Source of the DNA: Dehalococcoidales bacterium
GTDB taxonomy: Bacteria > Chloroflexota > Dehalococcoidia > Dehalococcoidales > Fen-1064
Assembly (NCBI GenBank): GCA_016783135.1
Contig: JADHXC010000021.1
Span: 1-33,687 of the forward strand
Reading direction: 5' to 3'
Length of the DNA stretch: 33,687 nt
In this document: positions 8,446 to 16,194 of the stretch, one piece after another
Position numbering within the stretch: position 1 is the stretch's first letter
Layout: each line of letters opens with the position of its first letter
Made by a program: the position numbers and the translations under genes
The notes under the pieces: generated by a model
What the model saw: the letters and a program-made list of their open reading frames with translations, nothing else
The model's database searches: none
What the model was told of the DNA's origin: nothing

Positions 8446-8475
8446 TTGATATCAGTGGCCCACGCCCAGTATAAT
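8446..8475 (+). promoter_or_regulatory. Promoter for mtaB
   Basis: TTGATA (8446-8451) and TATAAT (8470-8475) with an 18-bp spacer form a strong sigma70-type promoter. The predicted transcript start is near 8482, giving a leader of about 86 bases before mtaB. The -10 box overlaps the -10 box of the opposite promoter. Confidence 0.6.
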
Positions 8476-8497
8476 GGATTGTACGGCTGACCGTCAA
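8468..8497 (-). promoter_or_regulatory. Promoter for fabF-recJ
   Basis: On the minus strand TTGACG (8497-8492) and TATACT (8473-8468) are 18 bp apart. Transcription would begin near 8461, about 67 bases before the TTG start of fabF. Four bases of its -10 box are shared with the mtaB -10 box. Confidence 0.6.
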
Positions 8498-8567
8498 TTT
8501 TGTCGTGTTGCTGTGCTCCGCTATCAGTCAATCCCTGTCAGCAACCCCGAAATGGTAGGACCGCTTC

Positions 8568-9788
8568 ATGAGAATCGCCCTGGACACCCTGGGCTGTAAA
8601 CTGAACCAGGCGGAGACGGAGCTCCTGTCACGGGAGCTTACCTGTGCCGGACACGAAATCGTTTCACGCACAGGACCGGCCGACGTCTACATACTCAATA
8701 CCTGTACCGTGACCCATGTTGCGGACAGTAAGTCGCGGCACCTGTTGAGACAGGCCCGACGGCGCAACCCCGATGCCCTGATAGTAGCAGCGGGCTGTTA
8801 TGCCCGGCGGGAGCCCACAGAGTTGGCCCGTCTCAATGGAGTGGACCTGATTATCGACAATGACCGGAAGATGGACTTACCGGGACTGCTGGCAGACCTC
8901 GGTTATACTGCAAGCCCTGCAGTCCCGGAGGAAACACCACTACGGCAATCCGCGACACCGAAGACACGCAGCTTTGTTAAAATCCAGGACGGCTGCACCA
9001 GCTTCTGCACCTACTGTATCGTGCCCCTGGTCCGCGGTGGTGAGACCAGCCTGCCCGCTGACGAGGTTGTGGCCGAGGTTGTACGCCGCACCGAGGAGGG
9101 CTACAAGGAAGTGGTCCTCACCGGAACGAAGGTTGGCACATACCGCCATGACGGTATCAACCTGCGTGGTCTGCTGCAGCGAATCCTGTCCGAGACCGGC
9201 GTACCGCGAATAAGGCTCTCTTCTCTCCAGCCCGGGGAGATTACACCAGACCTTATCCGGCTCTGGAACGATGACCGGCTGTGCCCCCATTTTCACCTGT
9301 CCCTCCAGAGCGGCAGCGACCCTGTGCTGCACCGGATGAAGCGGCACTATCTCACCGGGAATTTCCGGCAGGCGGTATCCCTGATTCAAGAGTGCCTGCC
9401 TGATGCCGCCGTCACCACCGATGTCATTGTGGGTTTTCCCGGCGAGACCGATGAGGAGTTCGAGGATAGTTTCCGTTTCTGCCGGGAGATGAAGTTCGCC
9501 CGCACACACGTTTTCCCCTATTCGGCCCGGGCAGGCACGGAGGCTGCAAACCTGCCGGGTCACGTGCCTGAAACGGTCAAGCGACAGCGAACACAGAGAA
9601 TGCTGGCCCTGGCCGAGGAGAGCGCCGGGCACTTCCGGCAGCGCTTTTCCGGCAGGTCGATGACGGTCCTCTGGGAGCAACGCACTGCGGATGGTCGCTG
9701 GTCCGGAGTCACACAGAACTACATCCGCACCTACGTGGAGAGTGAAGATGACCTGGCCAACAGGTTACTGCCACTGACACTGCCTTAG
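8568..9788 (+). CDS. mtaB: tRNA t6A37 methylthiotransferase (MiaB-like radical SAM enzyme)
   Basis: The 406-residue protein has the three parts of a methylthiotransferase: an N-terminal UPF0004 domain with cysteines in LGCKLNQAE, NTCTVTH and AAGCYARR for one 4Fe-4S cluster; a radical SAM domain with C143xxxC147xxC150 (DGCTSFCTYC) for the second; and a short C-terminal TRAM-like barrel. The opening LDTLGCKLNQAETE favours the MtaB (t6A to ms2t6A) subgroup over MiaB or RimO. AGGA lies seven bases before the ATG. The downstream gene follows after 25 bases but has its own good ribosome binding site. Confidence 0.9.
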   Translation: MRIALDTLGCKLNQAETELLSRELTCAGHEIVSRTGPADVYILNTCTVTHVADSKSRHLLRQARRRNPDALIVAAGCYARREPTELARLNGVDLIIDNDRKMDLPGLLADLGYTASPAVPEETPLRQSATPKTRSFVKIQDGCTSFCTYCIVPLVRGGETSLPADEVVAEVVRRTEEGYKEVVLTGTKVGTYRHDGINLRGLLQRILSETGVPRIRLSSLQPGEITPDLIRLWNDDRLCPHFHLSLQSGSDPVLHRMKRHYLTGNFRQAVSLIQECLPDAAVTTDVIVGFPGETDEEFEDSFRFCREMKFARTHVFPYSARAGTEAANLPGHVPETVKRQRTQRMLALAEESAGHFRQRFSGRSMTVLWEQRTADGRWSGVTQNYIRTYVESEDDLANRLLPLTLP

Positions 9789-9813
9789 TCTATTAGTATT
9801 AACGGGAGGTTAA

Positions 9814-11256
9814 ATGAGCAACTCTACACACTTCCTGGACCTGTTCTTCTATCCCAGGAACGTCGCCGTGGTGGGCGCGAGCCGCAACCAACGGTCGAAT
9901 AACTACTACCTTGCAGAGAACATGGTCAGGCTGGGTTTTCCCGGTAAGGTCTACCCGGTCAACCCCAACGCTACTGAAATCCTCGGGCTGAAGGCTTACC
10001 CGAATATTGGGAGCATCGAAGATGAGGTCGACCTGGCCGTTATCTCGGTCCCGGCCAGGATGACGCTGGACATCGTGCGGGAATGCGTTGCGAAGAAGGT
10101 CAAGGGCATAACGATTGTCGCCGGCGGGTTCTCTGAAATCGGCAGCGATGGCCGGAAAACACAGGATGAAATCCTTGGCCTGCTTAGGGCAAACGGCATC
10201 CGGGCCATCGGCCCGAACGCACTCAGTCCGGTCAACTCAGCCAACAGCCTGATAATCGGTTTCACGCCTACTGCCCGGAAGCTCCCCCGGGGAGGGCTTT
10301 CCTTCATCTTCCAGTCCGGACTTTACCAGCCACGACTGAACTGGCTGGCCTTTGATTTGAACCTTCGCATCAGCAAGCTAATAGACCTGGGTAACAAGAT
10401 GGACATCAACGAGGTTGATGCCTTGGAATACTTTGCTCAGGACGAAGATACCCGCGTAATCGCGCTGCACATGGAGAGCATTGCCGGTGACGCCCGCCGG
10501 TTTATGCAGGTGCTACGGGAAACAACACCGCACAAGCCGGTCATCGTCCTCAAGTCGGGGCGGACCGCTGCCGGGGCCAAAGCGGCGTCCTCCCACACCG
10601 CGGCGATAATGAAGTCCAGCGATACCGTGGTCGATGCTGCCCTGAGACAGGCCGGGGCCATCCGCGTGCACGGCCTGGACGAATTCTTCGACCTGGCTAA
10701 GGCCTTTGAGTACCTGCCGCCACTGAAAGGAAATCGTGTGGCCATTGCCACCTTCTCCGGTGGTGAGGGCGTGCTTACTACCGATGCCGCCGAGCTTAAT
10801 GGGCTGGCCGTGGCAGAGCCGGGTGCGGTAACGCGGCAGAAGCTGGTCAAGATTTTCCCGCCCTGGGAGATTCCGCTAAACCCGTTTGATACCGGCGTTA
10901 CCGGGCAGTTACACAGTGGCGTGGACGTTGCCAGAGAGTTCGTCATGGCAATTACCGACGACCCCGCTGTGGACTGCGCGGCGATACAGATAGGCGGCGG
11001 GCCGTGGGTTATGGGGAAGACCGATAAGGAGCAGAAAGACGATACCCCCAGGCGGAACGATAACGCTGCCACGCCGTACCTCAACCTTGTCGCCCGGGGC
11101 AAGACAGTGGTGACCTGGACCGTGGACCCCGGCAATAAGGGCGGGCAGATACAACAACTGGAAGAAAACGGGATACCGGTCTATCCTTCGGCAGAGCGTG
11201 CCGTCAGGGCACTGGGGGCGGTGTGGAGGTATGGGAGGATAAAGAACTCTTCATAG
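9814..11256 (+). CDS. ADP-forming acyl-CoA synthetase, alpha-type subunit
   Basis: The 480-residue sequence has a CoA-binding Rossmann domain (FFYPRNVAVVGASRNQRSNNYY, through about residue 130) and two succinyl-CoA-ligase-like domains. SSHTAAIMKSSDTVVDAALRQAGAIRV contains the phospho-accepting His region (SHTGA in most relatives; here SHTAA). Enzymes of this group convert an acyl-CoA, ADP and phosphate to acid plus ATP, as in acetate or aryl-acid fermentation. The ATP-grasp beta part that completes the enzyme is neither fused nor next door, so it must be encoded elsewhere or the protein acts differently. GGGAGG precedes the ATG. Confidence 0.82.
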   Translation: MSNSTHFLDLFFYPRNVAVVGASRNQRSNNYYLAENMVRLGFPGKVYPVNPNATEILGLKAYPNIGSIEDEVDLAVISVPARMTLDIVRECVAKKVKGITIVAGGFSEIGSDGRKTQDEILGLLRANGIRAIGPNALSPVNSANSLIIGFTPTARKLPRGGLSFIFQSGLYQPRLNWLAFDLNLRISKLIDLGNKMDINEVDALEYFAQDEDTRVIALHMESIAGDARRFMQVLRETTPHKPVIVLKSGRTAAGAKAASSHTAAIMKSSDTVVDAALRQAGAIRVHGLDEFFDLAKAFEYLPPLKGNRVAIATFSGGEGVLTTDAAELNGLAVAEPGAVTRQKLVKIFPPWEIPLNPFDTGVTGQLHSGVDVAREFVMAITDDPAVDCAAIQIGGGPWVMGKTDKEQKDDTPRRNDNAATPYLNLVARGKTVVTWTVDPGNKGGQIQQLEENGIPVYPSAERAVRALGAVWRYGRIKNSS

Positions 11257-11304
11257 TCTGGATGGTATCCCCCCGGATACGAACCAGCCTTCGTAGTCCG
11301 TCAA

Positions 11305-12213
11305 TCACCCCTTCCTCATCTTCTCCACCTTCGTCGGAATCCTGTACTCGCAGGGCACGTTAGTCTGGCAGAGGCCACAACCGTAGACGCTGGACTCGTC
11401 CTTGTATTCCTCTGAAAGGGGCAGATAGCCGATGGTGCGCAGGTAGGTCATGCACTTGGCCTTGCTGTGACCTTGCTCGGTGATGGCACCGGCAGGACAG
11501 CGGGCGATGCAGGCTTTGCAGCTACCGTCCACGTAGAACAGGCAGTTGGAGAGGTGGTCGGTATAGGTCCTGCCGCTGGGTGGGAGGGGCATATCGGTAA
11601 CCACGCTGCCGCAACGGTGGGCGATACCACGTTTCGTGATAAAACCATCGGAGAGGCTGAAGGTCCCGTGACCGGCGGCATAGGCGGTGTGCCGCTCGGA
11701 CCAGTTGGAGAAAAGCCCTACCTGCTCATTGGACATGGTGCGGAAGTAGGGCTGCAACATCGGCGCTACCGCCAGGGCGCCAACCTCGGTCAGCACCTCC
11801 ACCACGTGCTTTCGCACGGCATCGTTGAACTCCTCGCCGTAGTAGCGGGTGTGCGACCACCGGCGGGAGGGGACTTCTTTCTCCATGCGGTTGGACCTTC
11901 GGGTCTCCCCGGTAATCGGCAGGACCCAGCTTATCACGGAAATTCGGGCCGGCAGGTCCTCGATAGCCCGGTCAAGGCCCAGTGCCAGCGCCTCACGCGG
12001 GGTGAGATGGGCGGCACTGATAATGGTCTTATACTGGTCATAGAGAGGGTCATCACCATCGGCAAACCGTACCAGCGGCTCATCGAAAACGACAAGCTCC
12101 CGTGTGGATGGCATCCGGTTCAGCGGGCTGGTGCGGACAAATGCCCTGATATCGTCCTCAATCGCCTGCGCCGGTTCCTTCTGGAATTGCTCCCGTTTCT
12201 CCGGTGACAGCAT
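11305..12213 (-). CDS. 4Fe-4S protein related to epoxyqueuosine reductase / reductive dehalogenase C-terminus
   Basis: The 302-residue protein has a ferredoxin-like cluster motif CLFYVDGSCKACIARCPAGAI followed by CMTYL, and a second set YGCGLCQTNVPCEY near the C-terminus. This arrangement is like the double-cluster tail of QueG and RdhA proteins. The preceding region (GHGTFSLSDGFITKRGIAHRCGSVVTDMPL) resembles the segment that lines the cobalamin site in those proteins. No twin-arginine signal is visible, so it is cytoplasmic. It is shorter than QueG (about 380) and lacks the HEAT-like tail. The reaction is unknown. AAGGAG seven bases before the ATG supports the start. Confidence 0.72.
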   Translation of the reverse strand: MLSPEKREQFQKEPAQAIEDDIRAFVRTSPLNRMPSTRELVVFDEPLVRFADGDDPLYDQYKTIISAAHLTPREALALGLDRAIEDLPARISVISWVLPITGETRRSNRMEKEVPSRRWSHTRYYGEEFNDAVRKHVVEVLTEVGALAVAPMLQPYFRTMSNEQVGLFSNWSERHTAYAAGHGTFSLSDGFITKRGIAHRCGSVVTDMPLPPSGRTYTDHLSNCLFYVDGSCKACIARCPAGAITEQGHSKAKCMTYLRTIGYLPLSEEYKDESSVYGCGLCQTNVPCEYRIPTKVEKMRKG

Positions 12214-12238
12214 CGTTATCTCTCCTTATCCCTTGTCT

Positions 12239-12371
12239 CGTCATTCTGAGCCAAAGCCCTGAGCGTAAGCGAAGAGACAGCGAAGAATCTCTGTTGGCCC
12301 GGCAGAGGGTCCCCGCTGCCGCGGTGAAGGAGCTGAGATTCTTCGTTAAGCTACGTTTCCCTCAGAATGAC
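12239..12371. repeat. MITE-like element with TCATTCTGAG ends
   Basis: The outer repeats are TCATTCTGAG (12241-12250) and CTCAGAATGA (12361-12370), perfect inverted copies. Inside, CGAAGAATCTC (from 12281) is mirrored by GAGATTCTTCG. The unit is about 133 bp and has no ORF. Fragments with the same ends appear at 3288-3310, 4413-4451 and about 20900-20930. It lies between two divergently oriented genes and could supply promoter or terminator sequence. Confidence 0.7.
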
Positions 12372-12489
12372 AGTTCTCGGCGTAAGATTTCTTACCCGAT
12401 ATTTGATACCGGATTCTACAATATTGAGTGAGGCTGCCGCAACCAGAGCCTGAAGGCGTTGATATCAGCATCACCTTCAGAGGGCATTA

Positions 12490-12498
12490 TGTTATAAT
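12490..12498 (+). promoter_or_regulatory. Extended -10 promoter of the PEPCK-like gene
   Basis: TGTTATAAT (12490-12498) is a perfect extended -10 element (TG-N-TATAAT). No good -35 box is seen at the usual distance, which extended -10 promoters tolerate. A start near 12505 leaves a leader of about 19 bases that includes the GGAGG at 12514-12518. Confidence 0.5.
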
Positions 12499-12523
12499 TA
12501 TATATAGAGCCAGGGAGGTTATG

Positions 12524-14116
12524 ATGCCAGAATTTGACCCACAAGAGTTTGCCCAAACCACGGAGAGAATCAGGGCGAAAGCACTGGAAGAAGGCAGGTT
12601 GCTGCACAATCCACCGAACAGAGAACTGGAGCAACTCGCGGCCAGAGAACCGGAAGTCCGGCGAACAGTATACGGCAGCCTGGTTGCGCAAAGCGAACCC
12701 ATGTCGCGGGCAGCCATGTTCACCAAGAACAGCGTGGACCACCGTTACGGTCGGGCAGAGGAGGAGCTACTCGCCCAGACGGAGGCAGTCCTGGGGCAGA
12801 AGAAGCTGATCTCGGTAGACCGGATTGTGGGTAACAGCAGCAGCTCCACCGTTGTGCGGCTGACCGTGCCCGAAGAGTTCGCCCACGTCGCCTTCGGGGG
12901 GAAGAACCTCTTCATCCCGACGAGAGGCGCGGTCGAGCGACCGGACTACGAAATCATCATGTTCAGCGATGATGCCTTTGAGGCAAACAGGTCCAGGCCG
13001 CTCCCTGAGAAGGACATCACGATGCGGCTGGCCATGCTCGATGACGGTCGCGTGATAAAGATAGTGCGCAACAGCAACTACATCGGCGAGTACAAGAAGG
13101 GGGTGTTCGCCGCTGAGGACTGGACGGCCAAGACCAGGCGCGGCGGTATCTTCCTGCATACCGGCTGCCGGGAAGATTACCTCCAGTCGTCCCACGGAGA
13201 CTACCGCACGACGCGCTCGCTGCTTGCTGCTCTCAGTGCCAACGGCAAGACGACGACCACCGGACGTGTGCTGGCCCGCAAGGGGAAGGAGAGGTCCTGG
13301 CTGGTGCAGGACGATGGCGGCACCCTGATGCCGGATGGCTCTTTCCACGGCTTTGAGCAGGGCGGACTCTTTGTCAAGACCGAGGACGTCAACCCCGGGG
13401 AGCAGGGGGAAATCTACTACGGTCTCCTGCGACCGGGGACATTCGGGGAGAACATCCACGTAACCGAGGATGGCGATTTCGACTTCTACAACCTGGAGAG
13501 CACCTCGAATGGTCGTGCTATCGTCAAGAGGCAGGACTTCATGCACGCTAGCTCCTTCATCGACGTCGAGCGAATCGACAATCTGATTCTGATTACCCGC
13601 CAACCGCAGATGCCAGCGCTCGCTAGGCTGACCCGCGAGCAGGCCGCGGCCTACATGGTGCTCGGCCAGGCCATGGAGTCCTCTGCGGGAGACCCGACCA
13701 GGGCGGGCAAGCTCAGGACCGAGTTCTTCTACGACCCGTTTGTCGCCGGGAACCAGGCGGAGCACGCCAACCTCTTCTATGAGATACTGAAGGGTCTGCC
13801 GCACCTGGAGTTCTACATACTGAACACCGGCGGTATTGGCGAAGGGCATCTCTATAAGGACATACAGCTGGAACACACGATGGGAATCCTGGACTCCCTG
13901 CTGCGAGGTGGACTGGAAGACTGGGTGGACTCGCCTACCGGCCTGCAGGTCCCGGCAGCAGTGAGGGCTGTCGACGATATCTACTTCCACCCGGAGAGAC
14001 TCTATTCCACGAGCGAGTTTGAAGAAGGCCAGCAGAAGCTGAAAGAGTTCCAACGCACAGCCATCGAGAAGGTCGGCGATGGGCTGCATCCTGACATAAG
14101 ACGTGTCTTTGAGTAG
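12524..14116 (+). CDS. Divergent ATP-type phosphoenolpyruvate carboxykinase-like protein
   Basis: The 530-residue protein aligns by eye with ATP-dependent PEPCK: NLFIP, GEYKKGVF (the GEMKKGMF region with the metal-ligand Lys), a P-loop SANGKTTTTG (about 238-247) where classical enzymes have GLSGTGKTTLS, VQDDGGTLMPDGSFHGFEQGG (for GDDEHGW...NFEGG), and LNTGGIGEG (for VNTGWTGG). The oxaloacetate-binding TGRSPKDKF segment is not recognisable. It is therefore probably a PEPCK-fold kinase whose reaction may differ from PEPCK. GGAGG is five bases before ATG 12524 and only two before the in-frame ATG 12521, so 12524 is preferred. The frame opens farther upstream, but that part lies before the promoter. 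Confidence 0.7.
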   Translation: MPEFDPQEFAQTTERIRAKALEEGRLLHNPPNRELEQLAAREPEVRRTVYGSLVAQSEPMSRAAMFTKNSVDHRYGRAEEELLAQTEAVLGQKKLISVDRIVGNSSSSTVVRLTVPEEFAHVAFGGKNLFIPTRGAVERPDYEIIMFSDDAFEANRSRPLPEKDITMRLAMLDDGRVIKIVRNSNYIGEYKKGVFAAEDWTAKTRRGGIFLHTGCREDYLQSSHGDYRTTRSLLAALSANGKTTTTGRVLARKGKERSWLVQDDGGTLMPDGSFHGFEQGGLFVKTEDVNPGEQGEIYYGLLRPGTFGENIHVTEDGDFDFYNLESTSNGRAIVKRQDFMHASSFIDVERIDNLILITRQPQMPALARLTREQAAAYMVLGQAMESSAGDPTRAGKLRTEFFYDPFVAGNQAEHANLFYEILKGLPHLEFYILNTGGIGEGHLYKDIQLEHTMGILDSLLRGGLEDWVDSPTGLQVPAAVRAVDDIYFHPERLYSTSEFEEGQQKLKEFQRTAIEKVGDGLHPDIRRVFE

Positions 14117-14117
14117 G

Positions 14118-14267
14118 CCCACTGAAGACAGTGGGGTTGCTTGTAGTAGCGAGGCTACCTGCCGGCACCAGTGTCCCGGAGGGGTGTCAGGGACACTGGT
14201 GCCATTTCAGGAACAAAATACGGGAAACCGGAGCTGCATAGGCCTGATGGAGGAGTGTATCAGGCCT
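14118..14267. ncRNA. Four-hairpin structured block (3' UTR or candidate RNA)
   Basis: Four perfect hairpins lie in 150 bases directly after the PEPCK-like stop: CCCACTG/CAGTGGG (14118-14135), GTAGC/GCTAC (14146-14158), a 14-bp stem GGCACCAGTGTCCC (14164-14177 with 14190-14203), and a 9-bp stem AGGCCTGAT (14240-14248 with 14259-14267). The loops of the last two are GGAGGGGTGTCA and GGAGGAGTGT, which are nearly identical although the stems differ. No T-run follows either stem. The block may be a terminator region, or an RNA exposing GGAGG (plus strand) or CCTCC (minus strand). Confidence 0.45.
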
Positions 14268-14282
14268 CGCGGCGGACCGGCA

Positions 14283-14432
14283 TTACTTCTTACGCTCCGT
14301 GTTCTTTTTCTTCTCTTCCCTTGCCTTGAGCTTGAGCAGTTGGAAGACTGTCTTGGCTTTTCCCGCTATGACGAAACTCTCCATAAACTGCCTCGCCTCT
14401 ACTTCTGATTTACCGTTATCTAAACTTATCAT
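14283..14432 (-). CDS. Small charged ORF of 49 residues (possible remnant)
   Basis: The minus strand reads MISLDNGKSEVEARQFMESF..., with a strongly basic tail KAREEKKKNTERKK. The same frame continues nine codons upstream of the ATG (DIYAALYDC) to a TAG at 14460-14462. Residue composition looks like real protein, with an amphipathic helix and Lys-rich end, but there is no ribosome binding site. It could be a small gene with an odd start or the tail of a broken gene. No family is recognised. Confidence 0.3.
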   Translation of the reverse strand: MISLDNGKSEVEARQFMESFVIAGKAKTVFQLLKLKAREEKKKNTERKK

Positions 14433-14468
14433 GCAGTCATAAAGAGCGGCATAAATGTCCTAAACATT

Positions 14469-14606
14469 TCATAAAGGTTTTATTAAGGTTTTATAAAGGT
14501 TCACAGCCGTCTCAATCATTGATTGGCGGGGATGCAAATGATAGAATCTGCCCAGTGTATATGAAACGAGCAGGTCTTCAGCTACCTGTGTGGTTGCCCT
14601 CGGAGA
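14469..14606 (-). pseudogene. Possible C-terminal remnant of a TetR/AcrR-type regulator
   Basis: The minus strand encodes ATTQVAEDLLVSYTLGRFYH and then LHPRQSMIETAVNLYKTLIKPL before a TGA. The pattern (helix, GRFYH, then ...NLYKTLIKPL at the very end) resembles TetR-family ligand-domain C-termini. No DNA-binding domain precedes it: farther upstream the frame runs antisense to the GNAT gene. I infer a decayed gene overwritten by the GNAT gene. The resemblance is by eye only. Confidence 0.28.
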
Positions 14607-14615
14607 ATGGTATCC

Positions 14616-15041
14616 ATGATAGAAGAGATAAGTGTACGTTTCGCGACTCCCGCGGACCTGACCTTCGTACAACAGGACCGGTATATTCCTGCTGACGTAG
14701 TAAAGCACAAGATTGAGTGGCAAGAGGTCATCGTGGCTGAGAGGGATGGCGACAGGATTGGATATGCACGACTTGAGTACCTCTGGTCCCTGGTTCCCTA
14801 TATCGCCCTGATTCACGTGCTGCCGGAGTACCGTTGTCGGGGTGCCGGTAAAGCGATGCTCCGCTTCATCGAGGAGTACGTACGTGAGCGGGGTAGCGCT
14901 GCGCTGTACAGTTCATCGCAGGTTAACGAGCCCGAACCACAAGCGTGGCATCGTCATGTGGGGTTCGAAGAATGTGGCATCATCGCCGGCATCAATACTG
15001 GCGGTGTGGGCGAAGTATTCTTCCGTAAGCGGCTTTGTTAG
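14616..15041 (+). CDS. GNAT-family N-acetyltransferase
   Basis: The 141-residue protein begins MIEEISVRFATPADLTFVQQ, the usual first strand and helix of GNAT enzymes. It contains the acetyl-CoA pyrophosphate loop IALIHVLPEYRCRGAGKAMLRFIEEYV (R/Q-x-x-G-x-G/A type, about residues 68-94). The end WHRHVGFEECGIIAGI carries the common GFE strand. The substrate is unknown. ATG 14616 has GGAG ten bases upstream, whereas ATG 14607 has it only one base away, so the shorter form is chosen. The next gene starts 43 bases on. Confidence 0.8.
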   Translation: MIEEISVRFATPADLTFVQQDRYIPADVVKHKIEWQEVIVAERDGDRIGYARLEYLWSLVPYIALIHVLPEYRCRGAGKAMLRFIEEYVRERGSAALYSSSQVNEPEPQAWHRHVGFEECGIIAGINTGGVGEVFFRKRLC

Positions 15042-15084
15042 GGGAATATATTAAGATGACAATACAGGTGAGAAGGAGAATCAG

Positions 15085-16194
15085 ATGACAGACCCACGAA
15101 TTGAGAAACTGGCTGACCTGCTGGTCAACTACTCGGTAACGGTGAAACACGGCGACAAGGTCGTTATAGCCGGCGAGACTATCGCCGAGCCGTTGCTCAA
15201 GGCAATCTATACCCGGGTGCTCCAGGCAGGCGGGCACCCCACCATGATGCCCGTACTCCCGGGACTGGATGAGTTGCTTTTCCGCAACGCCTCCGATGAG
15301 CAGTTGCAGCATGTACCCGAATGGCTGAAGCTCATCGTGTCTACCTGTGACGTACGAATATCCATCATCGCAGAGGAGAACACCAAAGCCCTGAGCGGCA
15401 TCGACCCGGCAAAGATGGTGCTGCACAGCCAGGGACGGACGGAACTCATGGAGACATCCATGCGGCGCTCGGCGGCCAAGGAACTGCTCTGGACGGTAGC
15501 CCTGTTCCCCACCAATGCCTGCGCCCAGGATGCCGAAATGAGCCTCAGCGAGTACGAGGACTTCGTCTATAGCGCCTGCATGCCCGACCCCAACGACCCG
15601 GTTGCGTACTGGCAGCGCTTTTCTGCCTGGCAGCAGAAGATAGTTGACTGGCTCAAGGGAAAGGAACGTGTACACGTCATTGGACCGGAGACTGACCTCC
15701 GCCTGAGCATAGCCGGACGCAACTTTGAGAACTGCGACGGTCGCTACAATATGCCTGATGGAGAGGTCTTCACCGGACCAGTGGAGGACAGCGTCGAGGG
15801 GCACGTCTGCTTCTCTTACCCGGCAATCTACGGAGGGCGGGAGGTCACCGGCGCACGGCTCTGGTTCGAAGACGGCAAAGTAGTGAAGGCCACAGCCGAC
15901 AAGAACGAGGGCTTTCTGTTGAAGACAATCGATACCGACGAAGGTGCGCGGCGTGTTGGTGAGTTCGCTATCGGCACCAACGAGGGGATTACGCGCTTCA
16001 CCCGGCAGATACTGTTCGATGAGAAGATAAGCGGCAGCTTTCATATGGCGTTGGGTGCCGGCTATCCGGAGACGGGCAGCCAGAACAAGTCCGCCATCCA
16101 CTGGGACCTTATCTGCGACCTGCGCGACGGTGGTGAGATATGGGTAGATGACGAACTCCTGTACCAGAACGGCAAGTTCGTGATTGAGTTCTAG
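15085..16194 (+). CDS. Family M29 aminopeptidase
   Basis: The 369-residue protein matches thermophilic metallo-aminopeptidases of the AmpS/PepS type. The first domain includes GDKVVIAGETIAEPLLKAIY. The metal-binding half carries GRYNMPDGEVFTGPVEDSVEG (conserved Glu residues), IGTNEGITRF, and FHMALGAGYPETGSQNKSAIHWDLICDL with the ligand His/Asp. Members are cytosolic, dinuclear metal enzymes that remove N-terminal residues. AGAAGGAG precedes the ATG. Its TAG stop and the stop of the opposing EamA gene share the palindrome CTAG, so the genes converge with a 4-base overlap and no terminator between. Confidence 0.9.
   Translation: MTDPRIEKLADLLVNYSVTVKHGDKVVIAGETIAEPLLKAIYTRVLQAGGHPTMMPVLPGLDELLFRNASDEQLQHVPEWLKLIVSTCDVRISIIAEENTKALSGIDPAKMVLHSQGRTELMETSMRRSAAKELLWTVALFPTNACAQDAEMSLSEYEDFVYSACMPDPNDPVAYWQRFSAWQQKIVDWLKGKERVHVIGPETDLRLSIAGRNFENCDGRYNMPDGEVFTGPVEDSVEGHVCFSYPAIYGGREVTGARLWFEDGKVVKATADKNEGFLLKTIDTDEGARRVGEFAIGTNEGITRFTRQILFDEKISGSFHMALGAGYPETGSQNKSAIHWDLICDLRDGGEIWVDDELLYQNGKFVIEF

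Noticed and set aside
12767-14122. A 451-codon open frame on the minus strand
   Set aside because: It is antisense to the PEPCK-like gene, which has a promoter, ribosome binding site and family motifs. The minus translation looks like shadow sequence.
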